Source of the DNA: Jiangella aurantiaca
GTDB lineage: Bacteria > Actinomycetota > Actinomycetes > Jiangellales > Jiangellaceae
Assembly (NCBI RefSeq): GCF_004349105.1
Contig: NZ_SMLB01000007.1
Span: 62,001 to 126,000 of the forward strand
DNA length: 64,000 bases
Reading direction: 5' to 3'
Below, piece by piece: positions 19,266 to 28,360 of the stretch; within the stretch, counting starts at the first letter, position 1, and each line of letters begins with the position of its first letter. A program made the translations under genes and the position numbers. The notes under the pieces were generated by a model that was not told the origin of the DNA, ran no database searches, and saw only the letters and a program-made list of their open reading frames with translations.

Positions 19266-21458
19266 TCAGGAGCCGGTGACGGCGACCCGCCGGCGGTCGC
19301 GGTCCTGCTGCGCGCCGGTGAGCCGGGTGCCCTCGATGTCGACGTTCGGCAGCAGCCGGTCCAGCCAGCGCGGCAGCCACCACGCGCGGTCGCCGACCAG
19401 CGCCAGCACCGCCGGCACGATGGTCATCCGCACCACGAACGCGTCGACGGCGATCGCGACGGCCAGCGCGAAGCCGATCTGCCGGACGTCGGCGGCCTCA
19501 TTGAGGATGAACCCGCCGAACACGCTCATCATGATGATCGCCGCCGCGGTGACCACCCGCGCACCGTGGCCGAACCCCGTCGTGACGGCGCTGACCGCCG
19601 GCTCGCCGTGCGCGTACGCCTCGCGCATCCGCGTCACCAGGAACACCTCGTAGTCCATGGCCAGGCCGAACACGATGCCGACGACGACGATCGGCAGCAT
19701 GCTGTTGATCATGCCGACCTCGTCGACACCGACGCCGGTGAGCCAGCCCCACTGGAACGCCGCGACCATCGCGCCGAACGTCGCCGCCATCGTCAGCAGG
19801 AACCCGAGCGTCGCCTTCAGCGGCACGACCAGCGACCGGAACGCCAGCATCAGCAGCACGAACGACAGCCCGACGACGACCAGCAGGTACGGCAGCAGCG
19901 CCTGCGACATCCGCTCGGAGAAATCGATGAACAACGCCGTCGTGCCGGTGACCAGGACGGCCGCGCCTGCGGGTGCGTTCGCTCCGGCCAGCTCGGACCG
20001 GATCGCCTCGACCAGCTGTTCGGTCTGCGGGCCGGACGGCCCGCTCTCGGGGACAACGGTGACGACGGCGGTCCGATCGGCCTGGTCCAGCTCCGGCGGC
20101 GTGACCAGCGCGACGCCGTCGAGCCCCTGCAGTCCCTCCGCGACCTCCGCGGCCGCCGCCTCGACGCTGCCGCCGTCGACCACCACCAGCAGCGGCCCGT
20201 TGAAGCCCGGCCCGAACCCCTCGACGGTGAGGTCGTAGGCCTGCCGCTGCGTGGTGTCGGCCGGGTAGGTCCCCTCATCGGGCAGCCCGAACCGGACGTC
20301 CAGCATCGGCAGCGCGAGCACCGCGAGCCCGGCGACGCTCGCCGTCAGCGCCACGACCGGGTGCCGGGTGACCAGCCCGGCCCACCGGCGGCTCAGGCGC
20401 GGCGCGTCGTCGTCCTCCGGATCGACCGCGGCGCGCGACCGCAGCCCCGGCAGGCTGGACAGCATCCGCCGTCCGGCGAACCCGAACAGCGCCGGCAGCA
20501 GGGTCAGTGCGATGACGACGGCGATCGCGACGGTGACCGCGGCGGCCAGGCCCATCTCCGTCAGCATCGGGATTCCGACGACGGTCAGCCCGGCCAGCGC
20601 GATGACGACGGTGAGCCCGGCGAACACGACCGCGGTGCCGGCGGTGCCGATCGCCCGGCCGGCCGCCTCGTCGCCGGGCGCGCCGGTGGCCAGCTCGTGC
20701 CGGTAGCGCGAGGCGATGAACAGCGCGTAGTCGATGCCGACCGCCAGGCCGAGCATGGTGGCGAGGATCGGTGTGATCGTGCTGAGGTCGACGAACGCCG
20801 TGGCCGCGGTGACCAGCGCGACGCCGACGCCCACGCCGACGATCCCGGTGAGCAGTGGCATGCCGGCCGCGACCAGCGACCCGAACGTGATGACCAGCAC
20901 CAGCGCGGCGACGGCGATGCCGAGCAGCTCGCTGCCCAGCTCCGGCTCCGGCTCGACCGCCGTGCCGGCCAGCTCGACCCGCAGGCCGGACTCACGGGCG
21001 GTCTCGGCGGCGTCCTCGAGCGTCTCGCGTGTCTCCGGCTCCAGCGACAGGAAGTCGACGGCGTACGTGACCTCGGTCAGTGCGACCCGGCCGTCCTCGG
21101 ACACCAGCCCGGCGGCGAACGGGTCGACGATCTCGGCGACCTGCGGGCCGGCCTCGATCGCGGCGACGGCGTCGGCGATCGCCTGCTGGTGGGCCGGGTC
21201 GGTGACGGCGTCGCCGTCGGGTGCTGCGAACACCACCCGCGCCGCCGCGCCGTCCGGCGAGGAGCCGGGGAACCGGTCCTGGAGCAGGTCGAACGCCTCC
21301 TGCGACTCGGTGCCCGGGATCGCGAACGAGTCCGACGTCGGGCTGGACAGGGTCGCGGCGGCCACCCCGGCCAGCGCGATCAGCGCCAGCCAGACGGCCC
21401 CGACCAGGCGGCGGCTCCGGTACGAGAACCGCCCGATCCGGTACAGCAGGGTTGCCAC
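19266..21458 (-). CDS. MMPL family RND-type membrane transporter
   Basis: A 730-residue membrane protein with two halves, each with one N-terminal helix, a periplasmic loop and a five-helix bundle. Conserved segments include AVGIDYALFIASRYRHE and GLAMDYEVFLVTRMREA with the family Asp-Tyr pair. Members export lipids, siderophores or drugs with proton motive force. GTG 21458 has GGAGG five bases upstream. No dedicated regulator is adjacent, but a dyad lies in its promoter region. Confidence 0.92.
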   Translation of the reverse strand: MATLLYRIGRFSYRSRRLVGAVWLALIALAGVAAATLSSPTSDSFAIPGTESQEAFDLLQDRFPGSSPDGAAARVVFAAPDGDAVTDPAHQQAIADAVAAIEAGPQVAEIVDPFAAGLVSEDGRVALTEVTYAVDFLSLEPETRETLEDAAETARESGLRVELAGTAVEPEPELGSELLGIAVAALVLVITFGSLVAAGMPLLTGIVGVGVGVALVTAATAFVDLSTITPILATMLGLAVGIDYALFIASRYRHELATGAPGDEAAGRAIGTAGTAVVFAGLTVVIALAGLTVVGIPMLTEMGLAAAVTVAIAVVIALTLLPALFGFAGRRMLSSLPGLRSRAAVDPEDDDAPRLSRRWAGLVTRHPVVALTASVAGLAVLALPMLDVRFGLPDEGTYPADTTQRQAYDLTVEGFGPGFNGPLLVVVDGGSVEAAAAEVAEGLQGLDGVALVTPPELDQADRTAVVTVVPESGPSGPQTEQLVEAIRSELAGANAPAGAAVLVTGTTALFIDFSERMSQALLPYLLVVVGLSFVLLMLAFRSLVVPLKATLGFLLTMAATFGAMVAAFQWGWLTGVGVDEVGMINSMLPIVVVGIVFGLAMDYEVFLVTRMREAYAHGEPAVSAVTTGFGHGARVVTAAAIIMMSVFGGFILNEAADVRQIGFALAVAIAVDAFVVRMTIVPAVLALVGDRAWWLPRWLDRLLPNVDIEGTRLTGAQQDRDRRRVAVTGS

Positions 21459-21489
21459 GACAGCCTCCGACAGTCACTCGGCATAGAAC

Positions 21490-21507
21490 CTCTCTACTTT
21501 ATGAGAG
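21490..21507. promoter_or_regulatory. Inverted repeat upstream of the MMPL transporter gene
   Basis: CTCTC-TACTTTAT-GAGAG is a dyad in an AT-rich island 32 bases upstream of the MMPL start. AT richness here contrasts with the surroundings, so this is the likely promoter and operator region, perhaps for a TetR-type regulator encoded elsewhere. Confidence 0.4.
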
Positions 21508-21623
21508 TAACTGTCACATTATTGGCGCCACAAGACCGGTCAGGATTCGAGAAGCGGCGGCCGCCGTGCGCTCCCTAGCCTGGACGGGTCAGTGCCGATC
21601 GCTGACGGGGAGGAGTGGACGAC

Positions 21624-22067
21624 ATGAGCAAGGAGAAGGCCGGCACCACGTATGAGGGGTTCGACGAGGCCGAGCGCGCCGCGATGAAGGAGCGGGCCAA
21701 GGAGCTCAAGAAGTCCAAGAGCGGCAAGCGCGATCCCGAGGCCGAGGTGTTCGAGAAGATCGCCGAGATGCCGGAGTCGGACCGCGTCCTGGCCGAGCAG
21801 ATCCACGCCCTCGTCCGGTCCGCCGCGCCCGAGCTCGCCCCGAGGACCTGGTACGGGCAGCCCGCCTACGCGAAGGACGGCAAGGTCATCTGCTTCTTCC
21901 AGGCCGCGGCGAAGTTCGGCACGGAGTATGCGACGTTCGGCTTCAACGAGGCGCCGCTGCTCGACAACGGCACGATGTGGCCGACCGCGTTCGGCTTGCG
22001 GGAGCTGACGCCCGCCGACGAGGAGCTGCTCGCCACGCTGGTGCGGAAGGCCGCCGGGCTCAGCTAG
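21624..22067 (+). CDS. DUF1801 (YdhG-like) protein
   Basis: A 147-residue protein with a lysine-rich N-terminal helix and a C-terminal DUF1801 fold (WYGQPAYAKDGKVICFF). Relatives include the Bacillus Fra frataxin-like iron chaperone, but function in actinomycetes is unproven. ATG 21624 lies about eight bases after GGGAGGAG. It converges on the M20 gene with an 11-base gap. Confidence 0.82.
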   Translation: MSKEKAGTTYEGFDEAERAAMKERAKELKKSKSGKRDPEAEVFEKIAEMPESDRVLAEQIHALVRSAAPELAPRTWYGQPAYAKDGKVICFFQAAAKFGTEYATFGFNEAPLLDNGTMWPTAFGLRELTPADEELLATLVRKAAGLS

Positions 22068-22078
22068 AGCCCGGCGAG

Positions 22079-23212
22079 CTAAAGCGCGGCGAGCACCGCC
22101 GCGACCAGCCGGGCCCGCTCGGCCAGCGACGCGACGACGACCTGCTCGTGGACGGCGTGCGCGCCGGCGCCGCGCGGGCCGAAGCCATCCAGCGTTGGGA
22201 CACCGAGTGACCCGGTGGTGTTGGTGTCGGCGCCGCCTGCGGCCGGGGCGCCGTCGACGCGTTGCCCAACGCTCGCCGCGGCCCGGCGCACGGTGTCGAG
22301 CAGTTCGGCGGTCGCCTCGCCCGGCGCCCACGTCGGCCGCCGCGACAGCACCTGCGTGGTCACCGTCGCGCCGGACCGGATCGGCCGCAGCGACGTCAGC
22401 CCGTCGAGCACCACCCGCTCGGACTCGGCGTCGGCGAACCGCAGTCCGATGTCGGCGTGCGCGGCCGCCGGCACGACGTTCGTGCGACCACCGCCGGCGA
22501 GGGTGCCGACGTTGCACAGCACGTCGCCCGGGGCGTGCCGGACGATCGAGCGGACCAGCATGAGCTGGTCGACCAGCTCGTCGACGGCGGAGGCGCCGGC
22601 GCCCGGGTCCAGCGCTGCGTGCGCCTCGACCCCCTCGACCGCCAGCCGCAACCGGGTGCTGCCGCGCCGTCCTGATTTCAGCGACCCGTCCGGGTGCGGC
22701 GACTCGAACCCGAGCGCGGCCACGGCGTTGCGGGCGGCGTCAGCGACCAGTGCGGACGCCGTCGGCGAGCCGACCTCCTCGTCCGCCACGACGACGACCC
22801 GCACCGGCGGATGGCCGGCTCCGCCGGTGTCGCGGGCGAGCTCGAGCGCGGTCTCCATGACGACCAGGCCGCCCTTCATGTCGTAGGCGCCCGGCCCGTG
22901 CGCGACGCCGTCGGCGACCCGCCACGGCATCGGGCCGTCGAGCTGGCCGACCGGCCACACGGTGTCGTGGTGTCCGAGGAACAGCACGGGCGCCGCGCGG
23001 GCCTTCGCGCCGCGGCCGGGGTGCTCGATGACCAGGTGGTCGCCCACCGGCGACGGCTCGCGGCGCACGGCGGCGCCGAGCTCGCGGTGCCGCGCCAGCA
23101 GGACCTCGCCGAACGCGTCGAGCCGGGCGGCGTCGCCGGTGGGCGTCTCGTGCCGGACGTAGCTCTCCAGCCGGCCGAGCATCGTGTCGAGGTCCGGTGC
23201 GGTACCGTTCAT
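22079..23212 (-). CDS. M20 family metallo-amidohydrolase (probable N-acyl-L-amino-acid deacylase)
   Basis: A 377-residue cytoplasmic hydrolase. Two-zinc motifs are visible: LGHHDTVWP, YDMKGG, the catalytic DEEVGS, and a late GGADTNTTG. It lies divergent from a COG3375-type acyltransferase and an N-acylamino-acid-racemase-like gene, the same three activities as the succinylation, racemisation and desuccinylation pathway for D-amino acids. ATG 23212 stands six bases after TATAGT on the minus strand, so the mRNA may be leaderless. Confidence 0.88.
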   Translation of the reverse strand: MNGTAPDLDTMLGRLESYVRHETPTGDAARLDAFGEVLLARHRELGAAVRREPSPVGDHLVIEHPGRGAKARAAPVLFLGHHDTVWPVGQLDGPMPWRVADGVAHGPGAYDMKGGLVVMETALELARDTGGAGHPPVRVVVVADEEVGSPTASALVADAARNAVAALGFESPHPDGSLKSGRRGSTRLRLAVEGVEAHAALDPGAGASAVDELVDQLMLVRSIVRHAPGDVLCNVGTLAGGGRTNVVPAAAHADIGLRFADAESERVVLDGLTSLRPIRSGATVTTQVLSRRPTWAPGEATAELLDTVRRAAASVGQRVDGAPAAGGADTNTTGSLGVPTLDGFGPRGAGAHAVHEQVVVASLAERARLVAAVLAAL

Positions 23213-23221
23213 CTCGCCACT

Positions 23222-23234
23222 ATACGTTTCGTAT
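23222..23234. promoter_or_regulatory. Palindrome ATACG-TTT-CGTAT in the divergent promoter region
   Basis: A perfect five-base dyad with a three-base centre lies 9 bases from the M20 start and overlaps the likely -10 of that gene (TATAGT, minus strand) and TATCAT (plus strand). A related CGTAT occurs again near 23283. A regulator bound here could control both directions. Confidence 0.5.
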
Positions 23235-23304
23235 CATCGTTACTGTGGTCGGCCTACGGGTTGCTGCGAGACATTTGCGATCCGTATCAGTCCCGAGGAG
23301 GGTC

Positions 23305-24033
23305 ATGATCCCGCGCGTCGAGCGACTCAGGTCCGCCGCCGACCTCGCTGCCGCCGCGCGCCTCTACCGCCAGGTGTTCGGGTACGAGGACCCCGCGCAC
23401 TCGGTGAACCCGCGGCTGCTCGCGTCGCTGGCGGCCAACGGCGGCTCCGTGATCGGCGTGCGAGGCGACAACGGTGGGCTGATCGCGTTCGCATACGGCT
23501 TCGTCGGCATCGAGAGCGGTGAGGTCTACCACTACTCGCAGGCCGCCGTCGTCGCCGCCGGGCAGCAGGGGCGCGGGCTCGGGCGGGCGCTCAAACGCGG
23601 CCAGCGCGAGGTCGCCCTGGCCGGCGGGCAGACTCGCATGCGCTGGTCGTTCGACCCGTCGGTGGTCCGCAACGCGCACTTCAACCTCGACGTGCTCGGA
23701 GCGGTAGGTCGGTGGTTCCGGCCGGAGTTCTTCGGGCTGCCAGATACCGACCGGATGATCGTCGACTGGGACCTCGACGACGACCGGCGCGCCCGCGAGG
23801 CCCCGGCGCCGGCCGTGCTGCCTGCCGACCTCGCCGACCCGTCCGGCTGGCTGCGGCCCCGTCCGTCCGGCCCGGACACCTGGCTGCCGCTGCCGCTGAC
23901 GTCCACTCCGGAGCAGCGGCGCGAGCTGGGCGCCGTCGTCGCCGAACTGATCGCCGACGGCTCGGTCGCGACGTCCTGCGTCCGGGTCTCGGCCGAGACC
24001 GGCGCCTACCGCTTCGTCCGGACCGCGCCATGA
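23305..24033 (+). CDS. GNAT acyltransferase, COG3375 type (candidate amino-acid N-succinyltransferase)
   Basis: A 242-residue protein with an N-terminal GNAT fold (AAVVAAGQQGRGLGRALK acyl-CoA loop) and the conserved RMRWSFDPSVVRNAHFNL segment of COG3375 proteins, followed by an unrelated C-terminal extension. In Bacillaceae such genes sit with N-succinylamino acid racemase and M20 genes and succinylate D-amino acids. ATG 23305 follows GAGGAGG. It starts a three-gene operon; its stop overlaps the next start (ATGA). Confidence 0.8.
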   Translation: MIPRVERLRSAADLAAAARLYRQVFGYEDPAHSVNPRLLASLAANGGSVIGVRGDNGGLIAFAYGFVGIESGEVYHYSQAAVVAAGQQGRGLGRALKRGQREVALAGGQTRMRWSFDPSVVRNAHFNLDVLGAVGRWFRPEFFGLPDTDRMIVDWDLDDDRRAREAPAPAVLPADLADPSGWLRPRPSGPDTWLPLPLTSTPEQRRELGAVVAELIADGSVATSCVRVSAETGAYRFVRTAP

Positions 24034-24662
24034 CCGAGCTGACCAGCCCGTCGCAGCGGTTCGGCGCCCGGCTGCAGCGGCCGTCGTCGGCGGCGGCGCT
24101 GCAGGCCCGGGTGATCGAGCAGGAGACGCGGACGCTGGCCGAGGCGTTCGCGCGCGTCGCGGCCGACGGGACGGTGGCGGCCGCCGCGTCGACGGTGGTC
24201 GCGGCGCGGCGCCGGTTCGTCGCCGGCACCGGCAAATCGTTCGCGTACGCGTCGCTGCTCGCCGTCGACCTGTCCTCCGGCCTGTCCAACGTCACGCTGG
24301 TCGACGGCACGCTGGTCCGGCACGTCGACGTGCTGGCCGACGTCCGCGACACCGACGTGCTGGTGGCCGTCTCGCTGCGCCGGTACCGCCGCGAGACCGT
24401 CGCGCTGGCCGGGCGGTTCGCGGCCGCCGGCGGCACCGTCGTCGCCGTCACCGACACCGCGGAGTCGCCGCTCACCACCGTCGCCGGGCAGTCCATCGTC
24501 GTGCCGACCGCGAGCGCCTCGTTCGCCGATTCGCCCACGGCCGTCGCCGCCGTCCTGCACCTGCTCGCCACGCTCACCACCGCCAGCGCGAAGGGCGCCC
24601 GCCGCCGGCTGGCCGAGCGCGACCGGCTCGCCCACGACCTCGACCTCTACTGGGAGGACTGA
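24030..24662 (+). CDS. SIS domain protein without a DNA-binding domain
   Basis: A 210-residue protein with a sugar-phosphate isomerase (SIS) core: FVAGTGKSFAYASLL, VAVSLRRYRRET and VAVTDTAESPL correspond to the phosphosugar-binding loops of RpiR-type regulators. The usual N-terminal helix-turn-helix is not recognised; a helical leader of about 60 residues takes its place. ATG 24030 overlaps the previous stop. It lies between the acyltransferase and racemase genes, where its role is unclear; sensing a phosphosugar or muropeptide is possible. Confidence 0.75.
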   Translation: MTELTSPSQRFGARLQRPSSAAALQARVIEQETRTLAEAFARVAADGTVAAAASTVVAARRRFVAGTGKSFAYASLLAVDLSSGLSNVTLVDGTLVRHVDVLADVRDTDVLVAVSLRRYRRETVALAGRFAAAGGTVVAVTDTAESPLTTVAGQSIVVPTASASFADSPTAVAAVLHLLATLTTASAKGARRRLAERDRLAHDLDLYWED

Positions 24663-24664
24663 CC

Positions 24665-25786
24665 GTGCGCGTCACCCACGCCTCACTGCACTTGGTCCGG
24701 CTGCCGCTGGTGCACCGGTTCCGCACCAGCTCGCACGCCAAGGACCACCTCGACCACATCCTGGTCCGCCTCACCGACGCGTCCGGCGCGGTCGGCTGGG
24801 GCGAGATCGCCTCGCCCACCGACCCGTTCTACTCGCCGGAGACGGTCGACACCTGCTGGCTGGTCGCTGAGCGGTACCTGCTGCCGTCGTTGGTCGGTGC
24901 GCACTGGGACGACCCGGCCGAAGTGGGCGGGCTGTGGGCGCGGGTGCGCGGCCACCAGTTCGCCAAGGCCGGGGTGGACATCGCGGCGTGGACACTGTGG
25001 TCGCTGTCCGGCGGCGTGTCGCTGGCGACGGCGCTCGGCGGGACGCGGTCGTCGGTGGTCGCGGGCGTCTCGCTGGGCATCGAGCCGACCATCGACGACC
25101 TGCTGGCCGAGGTCGGCAAGCACGTCGACGCCGGCTACCCTCGGGTGAAGCTGAAGATCGCCCCCGGCTGGGACGTCGAGCCGGTGCGCGCCGTGCGGGC
25201 GGCGTTCCCCGATCTGCAGTTGCATGTCGATGCGAACGGCGTCTACGGAGAGTCCGATGACGAGGTGGCGGCGCTGCGCTCGCTCGACGACCACGGCCTG
25301 TCGATGATCGAGCAGCCGTTCGCGCCGCGGAACCTGCTCGCCCACGCCGCACTCCAGCGCGACATCGAGACCCCGGTCTGCCTCGACGAGTCGATCGACA
25401 CGCTCGACGACCTGAGGACGGCGGTCGTGCTGGGCGCACTCAAGGTCCTGAACATCAAGGTGTCGCGGATGGGCGGGCTCGGCCCCGCGGTGGCCGGCCA
25501 CGACCTCGCGGCCGAGCACGACATCCCGGTCTGGTGCGGCGGCATGCACGAGTTCGGCGTCGGCCGCGCCGCCAACGTCGCGCTGTCCAGTCTGCCCGGC
25601 TTCACCCTCCCGTCCGACGTGTCCGCGTCGGCCAAGTACTACGAGCGCGACGTCGTCTTGCCGCCGATCACCGCGTCGGCCGGCGTGGTGGAGGTGCCCA
25701 CCGGTCCCGGCCTCGGCCACACCGTCGACGAGGAGTTCCTCGCCTCGGTGACCGTCCGATCGGCGACGATCGCGGCCCAGACGTGA
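24665..25786 (+). CDS. Enolase-superfamily N-acylamino acid racemase / o-succinylbenzoate synthase-like
   Basis: A 373-residue (beta/alpha)8 enzyme. The KxK base is in KLKIAPG, the metal ligands in HVDANG, IEQP and LDES, and the second base in NIKVSRMGG. These are the residues of MenC/OSBS and N-succinylamino acid racemase. Without menaquinone genes nearby, and with a COG3375 acyltransferase and an M20 deacylase, racemisation of N-succinyl amino acids is the better reading. GTG 24665 follows GGGAGG by eight bases. Confidence 0.87.
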   Translation: MRVTHASLHLVRLPLVHRFRTSSHAKDHLDHILVRLTDASGAVGWGEIASPTDPFYSPETVDTCWLVAERYLLPSLVGAHWDDPAEVGGLWARVRGHQFAKAGVDIAAWTLWSLSGGVSLATALGGTRSSVVAGVSLGIEPTIDDLLAEVGKHVDAGYPRVKLKIAPGWDVEPVRAVRAAFPDLQLHVDANGVYGESDDEVAALRSLDDHGLSMIEQPFAPRNLLAHAALQRDIETPVCLDESIDTLDDLRTAVVLGALKVLNIKVSRMGGLGPAVAGHDLAAEHDIPVWCGGMHEFGVGRAANVALSSLPGFTLPSDVSASAKYYERDVVLPPITASAGVVEVPTGPGLGHTVDEEFLASVTVRSATIAAQT

Positions 25787-25828
25787 GGCCATCCATCCCG
25801 TAACGAGCGTTTGTCACCCCTCCTCGCA

Positions 25829-25902
25829 TGTTGATCTTGGAGTTGTTCGGCAAATGTGGGGTGGAATGTCCGATAGATGGCCGAACAACTCCAAGATCAA
25901 CA
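25829..25902. repeat. Long hairpin repeat, copy 1 (23-bp perfect arms, 28-nt loop)
   Basis: Arms 25829-25851 and 25880-25902 are exact reverse complements and enclose a 28-nt loop (25852-25879). The reverse complement of the whole element recurs at 47276-47347, with only about three to four loop changes and the same loop length. It lies between a same-direction gene pair (racemase and MMPL) and lacks a T-run, so it does not look like an ordinary terminator. The rest of the gap, 25903-26067, shows only a short GGGGGATTCCCCC dyad. Confidence 0.85.
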
Positions 25903-26067
25903 CTGGGGTTGAATGAGCCGCTGGTCAGCGGCCGGTCTCTGGGCTCACCCCAGCACCGAACCGGGGGATTCCCCCAGGACGAATCGGGGGCTTTCCGGGT
26001 TACCGTGCGACGCCCTCCCGGCGAGAGTGAGACGCGAACTCACCGACTCTTGCCGACGGGACGCACC

Positions 26068-28305
26068 ATGACCACGACCCTCCCTCTCGACCGACCGCCC
26101 GCACCGACCCCGCCGCTCCCACCGCCGCCGCGCCGCGGCCTGGTGGTGCGCATCGCCCGCTGGAGCGCCACCCACAAGTGGCTGGCCATCGTCCTCTGGC
26201 TCGCGTTCGTCGCGGCCGCGATCGTCGGCGGCGGCGCCGTCGGCACCAAGGAGGTGGAGGACGGCGAGGAGGGTATCGGCGCCTCCGCCGGTGCCGACAA
26301 GGCCCTCATCCAGGCCGACTTCAACGACCCGTTCACCGAGTTCGTGCTGGTCCGGGCCGCCGACGGCGGCGCCGTCGACACCGGCTCGGACGCAGTCACG
26401 ACGCTCACCGCGAACCTGGCCGCCGCGCCGGGCGTGGCCGGCGTGTCCGAACCGCAGGTGTCCGAGGACGGCACCGCCGCGCTCTACGAGGTGACGCTCG
26501 ACGTCCCAGAGGGCACCGACGCCGAGGAGGAGGACGCCGCCAGCGCGGCTGCCGCCGAGATCGCGCAGGTGGTCGAGGCGACCGGCGGCACGGCGACCGG
26601 CCTGGTCGTCGGGCAGGTCGGTGACGCGTCGCTGGGCGAGGCACTCGACCAGGTCTACGAGGACGACCTGCAGCGCGCCGAGTACCTGTCGCTGCCGGTC
26701 AGCCTGCTCATCATGCTCGTGGTGTTCGGCGCTCTGATCGCCGCCGCAGTGCCGGTGCTGCTGGCGCTGTCGTCCGTGGTCGCGGCCATGGGGTTGTCGG
26801 CGTTCGCGTCGTACGTCGTGCCGTCCACCGACATCCTGGCCTCGGTCGTGCTGCTGGTCGGCATGGCCGTCGGCGTCGACTACTCGCTGTTCTATGTCCG
26901 CCGCGAGCGCGAGGAACGCGAGAAGGGCCGCGGCACGATGGACGCCGTCGCGGTCGCCGCCGCCACCTCCGGCCGGGCCGTCGTGGTCTCCGGCATCGCC
27001 GTCATCATCGCAATGGCCGGCATGTTCTTCGCCGGCGAGGCGACGTTCCAGTCACTGGCCATGGGCACCATCCTGGTCGTCGCCGTGGCCGTCATCGGGT
27101 CCGTGACGGCGCTGCCGGCGCTGCTGTCGATCTTCGGCCGCTGGATCGACCGGCCGCGCGTCCCGCTGCTGTGGCGGCTGCGCCGGCGCGACGGCAGCGA
27201 GCCGCGGGTCTGGCGCGCGGTGCTCGGCCCCGTGCTGCGGCACCCGAAGACGGCGCTGGTCGCGGGTCTGCTGGCGCTGCTCGCGCTGGCCGCACCGGCA
27301 CTGGGCATGAAGCTGTCGCAGCCCGGCATCTCCGACCTGTCCAAGGACGTGCCCGAGGTGCAGACCTACGACGCCATCACGGCGGCGTTCCCGTCCGAGG
27401 GCGCCGCGCACGACATCGCCGTCTGGACGCCCGACGGCTCGCCGCTGGACACCGACGCCGTCGACGACGCCGTCGCCACGCTGAGCACCCAGCTGTCCGA
27501 CGACCCGGAGTTCGCGGCCGGCGACGGGCTGGTCGCCGAGTACTCGGCCGACGGCTCGGTAGCCCGCGTCGACGTGCCGGTGCCGTACGAGCACGACGAC
27601 GAGCGCGCCGAGGACTCTCTGCAGCTGTTGCGCGACGACCTGGTGCCGGCGGCCTTCGGTGGCATCGACGGGGTCGAGACCGGCGTCACCGGGATGACCG
27701 CCGGCAACGTCGACTTCCGCGGCCTGCTGGCCGACCGGATGCCGATCGTCATCGGGTTCGTGCTGCTCATGACCATCGTGGTGCTGGTGATGGCGTTCCG
27801 GTCGCTGGCGGTGGCGCTCACCGCCGCGGGCCTGAACCTGCTCTCTGTCGCCGCGTCCTACGGTCTGCTCACGCTGGTGTTCCAGAACAGCTGGGCCGAA
27901 GGGTTGCTCGGCTTCGAGTCGACCGGCGCGATCCTCACGTGGCTGCCGCTGTTCCTCTTCGTGATCCTGTTCGGCCTGTCGATGGACTACCACGTGTTCG
28001 TCGTCAGCCGGATCCGTGAGGGCGCCAAGGCCGGTATGACGACGCGCGAGGCGGTCCGCACCGGCATCATCCGGTCCGCCGGCGTGGTGACCAGCGCCGC
28101 GGTGGTCATGGTCGCCGTCTTCTCGATCTTCGCGACGCTCGGCGCCATCGACTTCAAGCAGATGGGCGTGGGGCTGGCCGCGGCGATCCTCATCGACGCG
28201 ACCATCGTCCGGGCCGTGCTGCTGCCGTCGATCATGGTGCTGCTGGGGGAGCGCAACTGGTGGCTCCCGAAGCCGCTGCGCCGGCTGCCGCAACTGGAGC
28301 ACTGA
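26068..28305 (+). CDS. MMPL family RND-type membrane transporter (second)
   Basis: A 745-residue membrane protein with a proline-rich cytoplasmic N-terminus, about twelve helices in two repeats and two large extracytoplasmic loops. AVGVDYSLFYVRREREE and GLSMDYHVFVVSRIREG are the paired family motifs. The ATG at 26068 is chosen; an in-frame ATG at 25828 lies inside the hairpin repeat and would add an implausible leader. It is not closely similar to the MMPL at 19266. Substrate unknown. Confidence 0.92.
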   Translation: MTTTLPLDRPPAPTPPLPPPPRRGLVVRIARWSATHKWLAIVLWLAFVAAAIVGGGAVGTKEVEDGEEGIGASAGADKALIQADFNDPFTEFVLVRAADGGAVDTGSDAVTTLTANLAAAPGVAGVSEPQVSEDGTAALYEVTLDVPEGTDAEEEDAASAAAAEIAQVVEATGGTATGLVVGQVGDASLGEALDQVYEDDLQRAEYLSLPVSLLIMLVVFGALIAAAVPVLLALSSVVAAMGLSAFASYVVPSTDILASVVLLVGMAVGVDYSLFYVRREREEREKGRGTMDAVAVAAATSGRAVVVSGIAVIIAMAGMFFAGEATFQSLAMGTILVVAVAVIGSVTALPALLSIFGRWIDRPRVPLLWRLRRRDGSEPRVWRAVLGPVLRHPKTALVAGLLALLALAAPALGMKLSQPGISDLSKDVPEVQTYDAITAAFPSEGAAHDIAVWTPDGSPLDTDAVDDAVATLSTQLSDDPEFAAGDGLVAEYSADGSVARVDVPVPYEHDDERAEDSLQLLRDDLVPAAFGGIDGVETGVTGMTAGNVDFRGLLADRMPIVIGFVLLMTIVVLVMAFRSLAVALTAAGLNLLSVAASYGLLTLVFQNSWAEGLLGFESTGAILTWLPLFLFVILFGLSMDYHVFVVSRIREGAKAGMTTREAVRTGIIRSAGVVTSAAVVMVAVFSIFATLGAIDFKQMGVGLAAAILIDATIVRAVLLPSIMVLLGERNWWLPKPLRRLPQLEH

Positions 28306-28360
28306 CGCGCTGATCGCGACCGGGGCCGTCCGACGGGCGGCCCCGGTCGCTGCGCGTCAG
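28302..28360. terminator. Bidirectional terminator between convergent genes
   Basis: GCGACCGGGGCCG (28316-28328) pairs perfectly with 28338-28350 around a nine-base loop. An outer stem CTGACGCGC (28302-28310) pairs with 28352-28360 and includes the stop codons of both flanking genes. Confidence 0.8.

Noticed and set aside
25828-26067. Upstream extension of the second MMPL gene through the hairpin repeat
   Set aside because: ATG 25828 lies inside the repeat, lacks a ribosome binding site and would place 80 unrelated residues before the family start.
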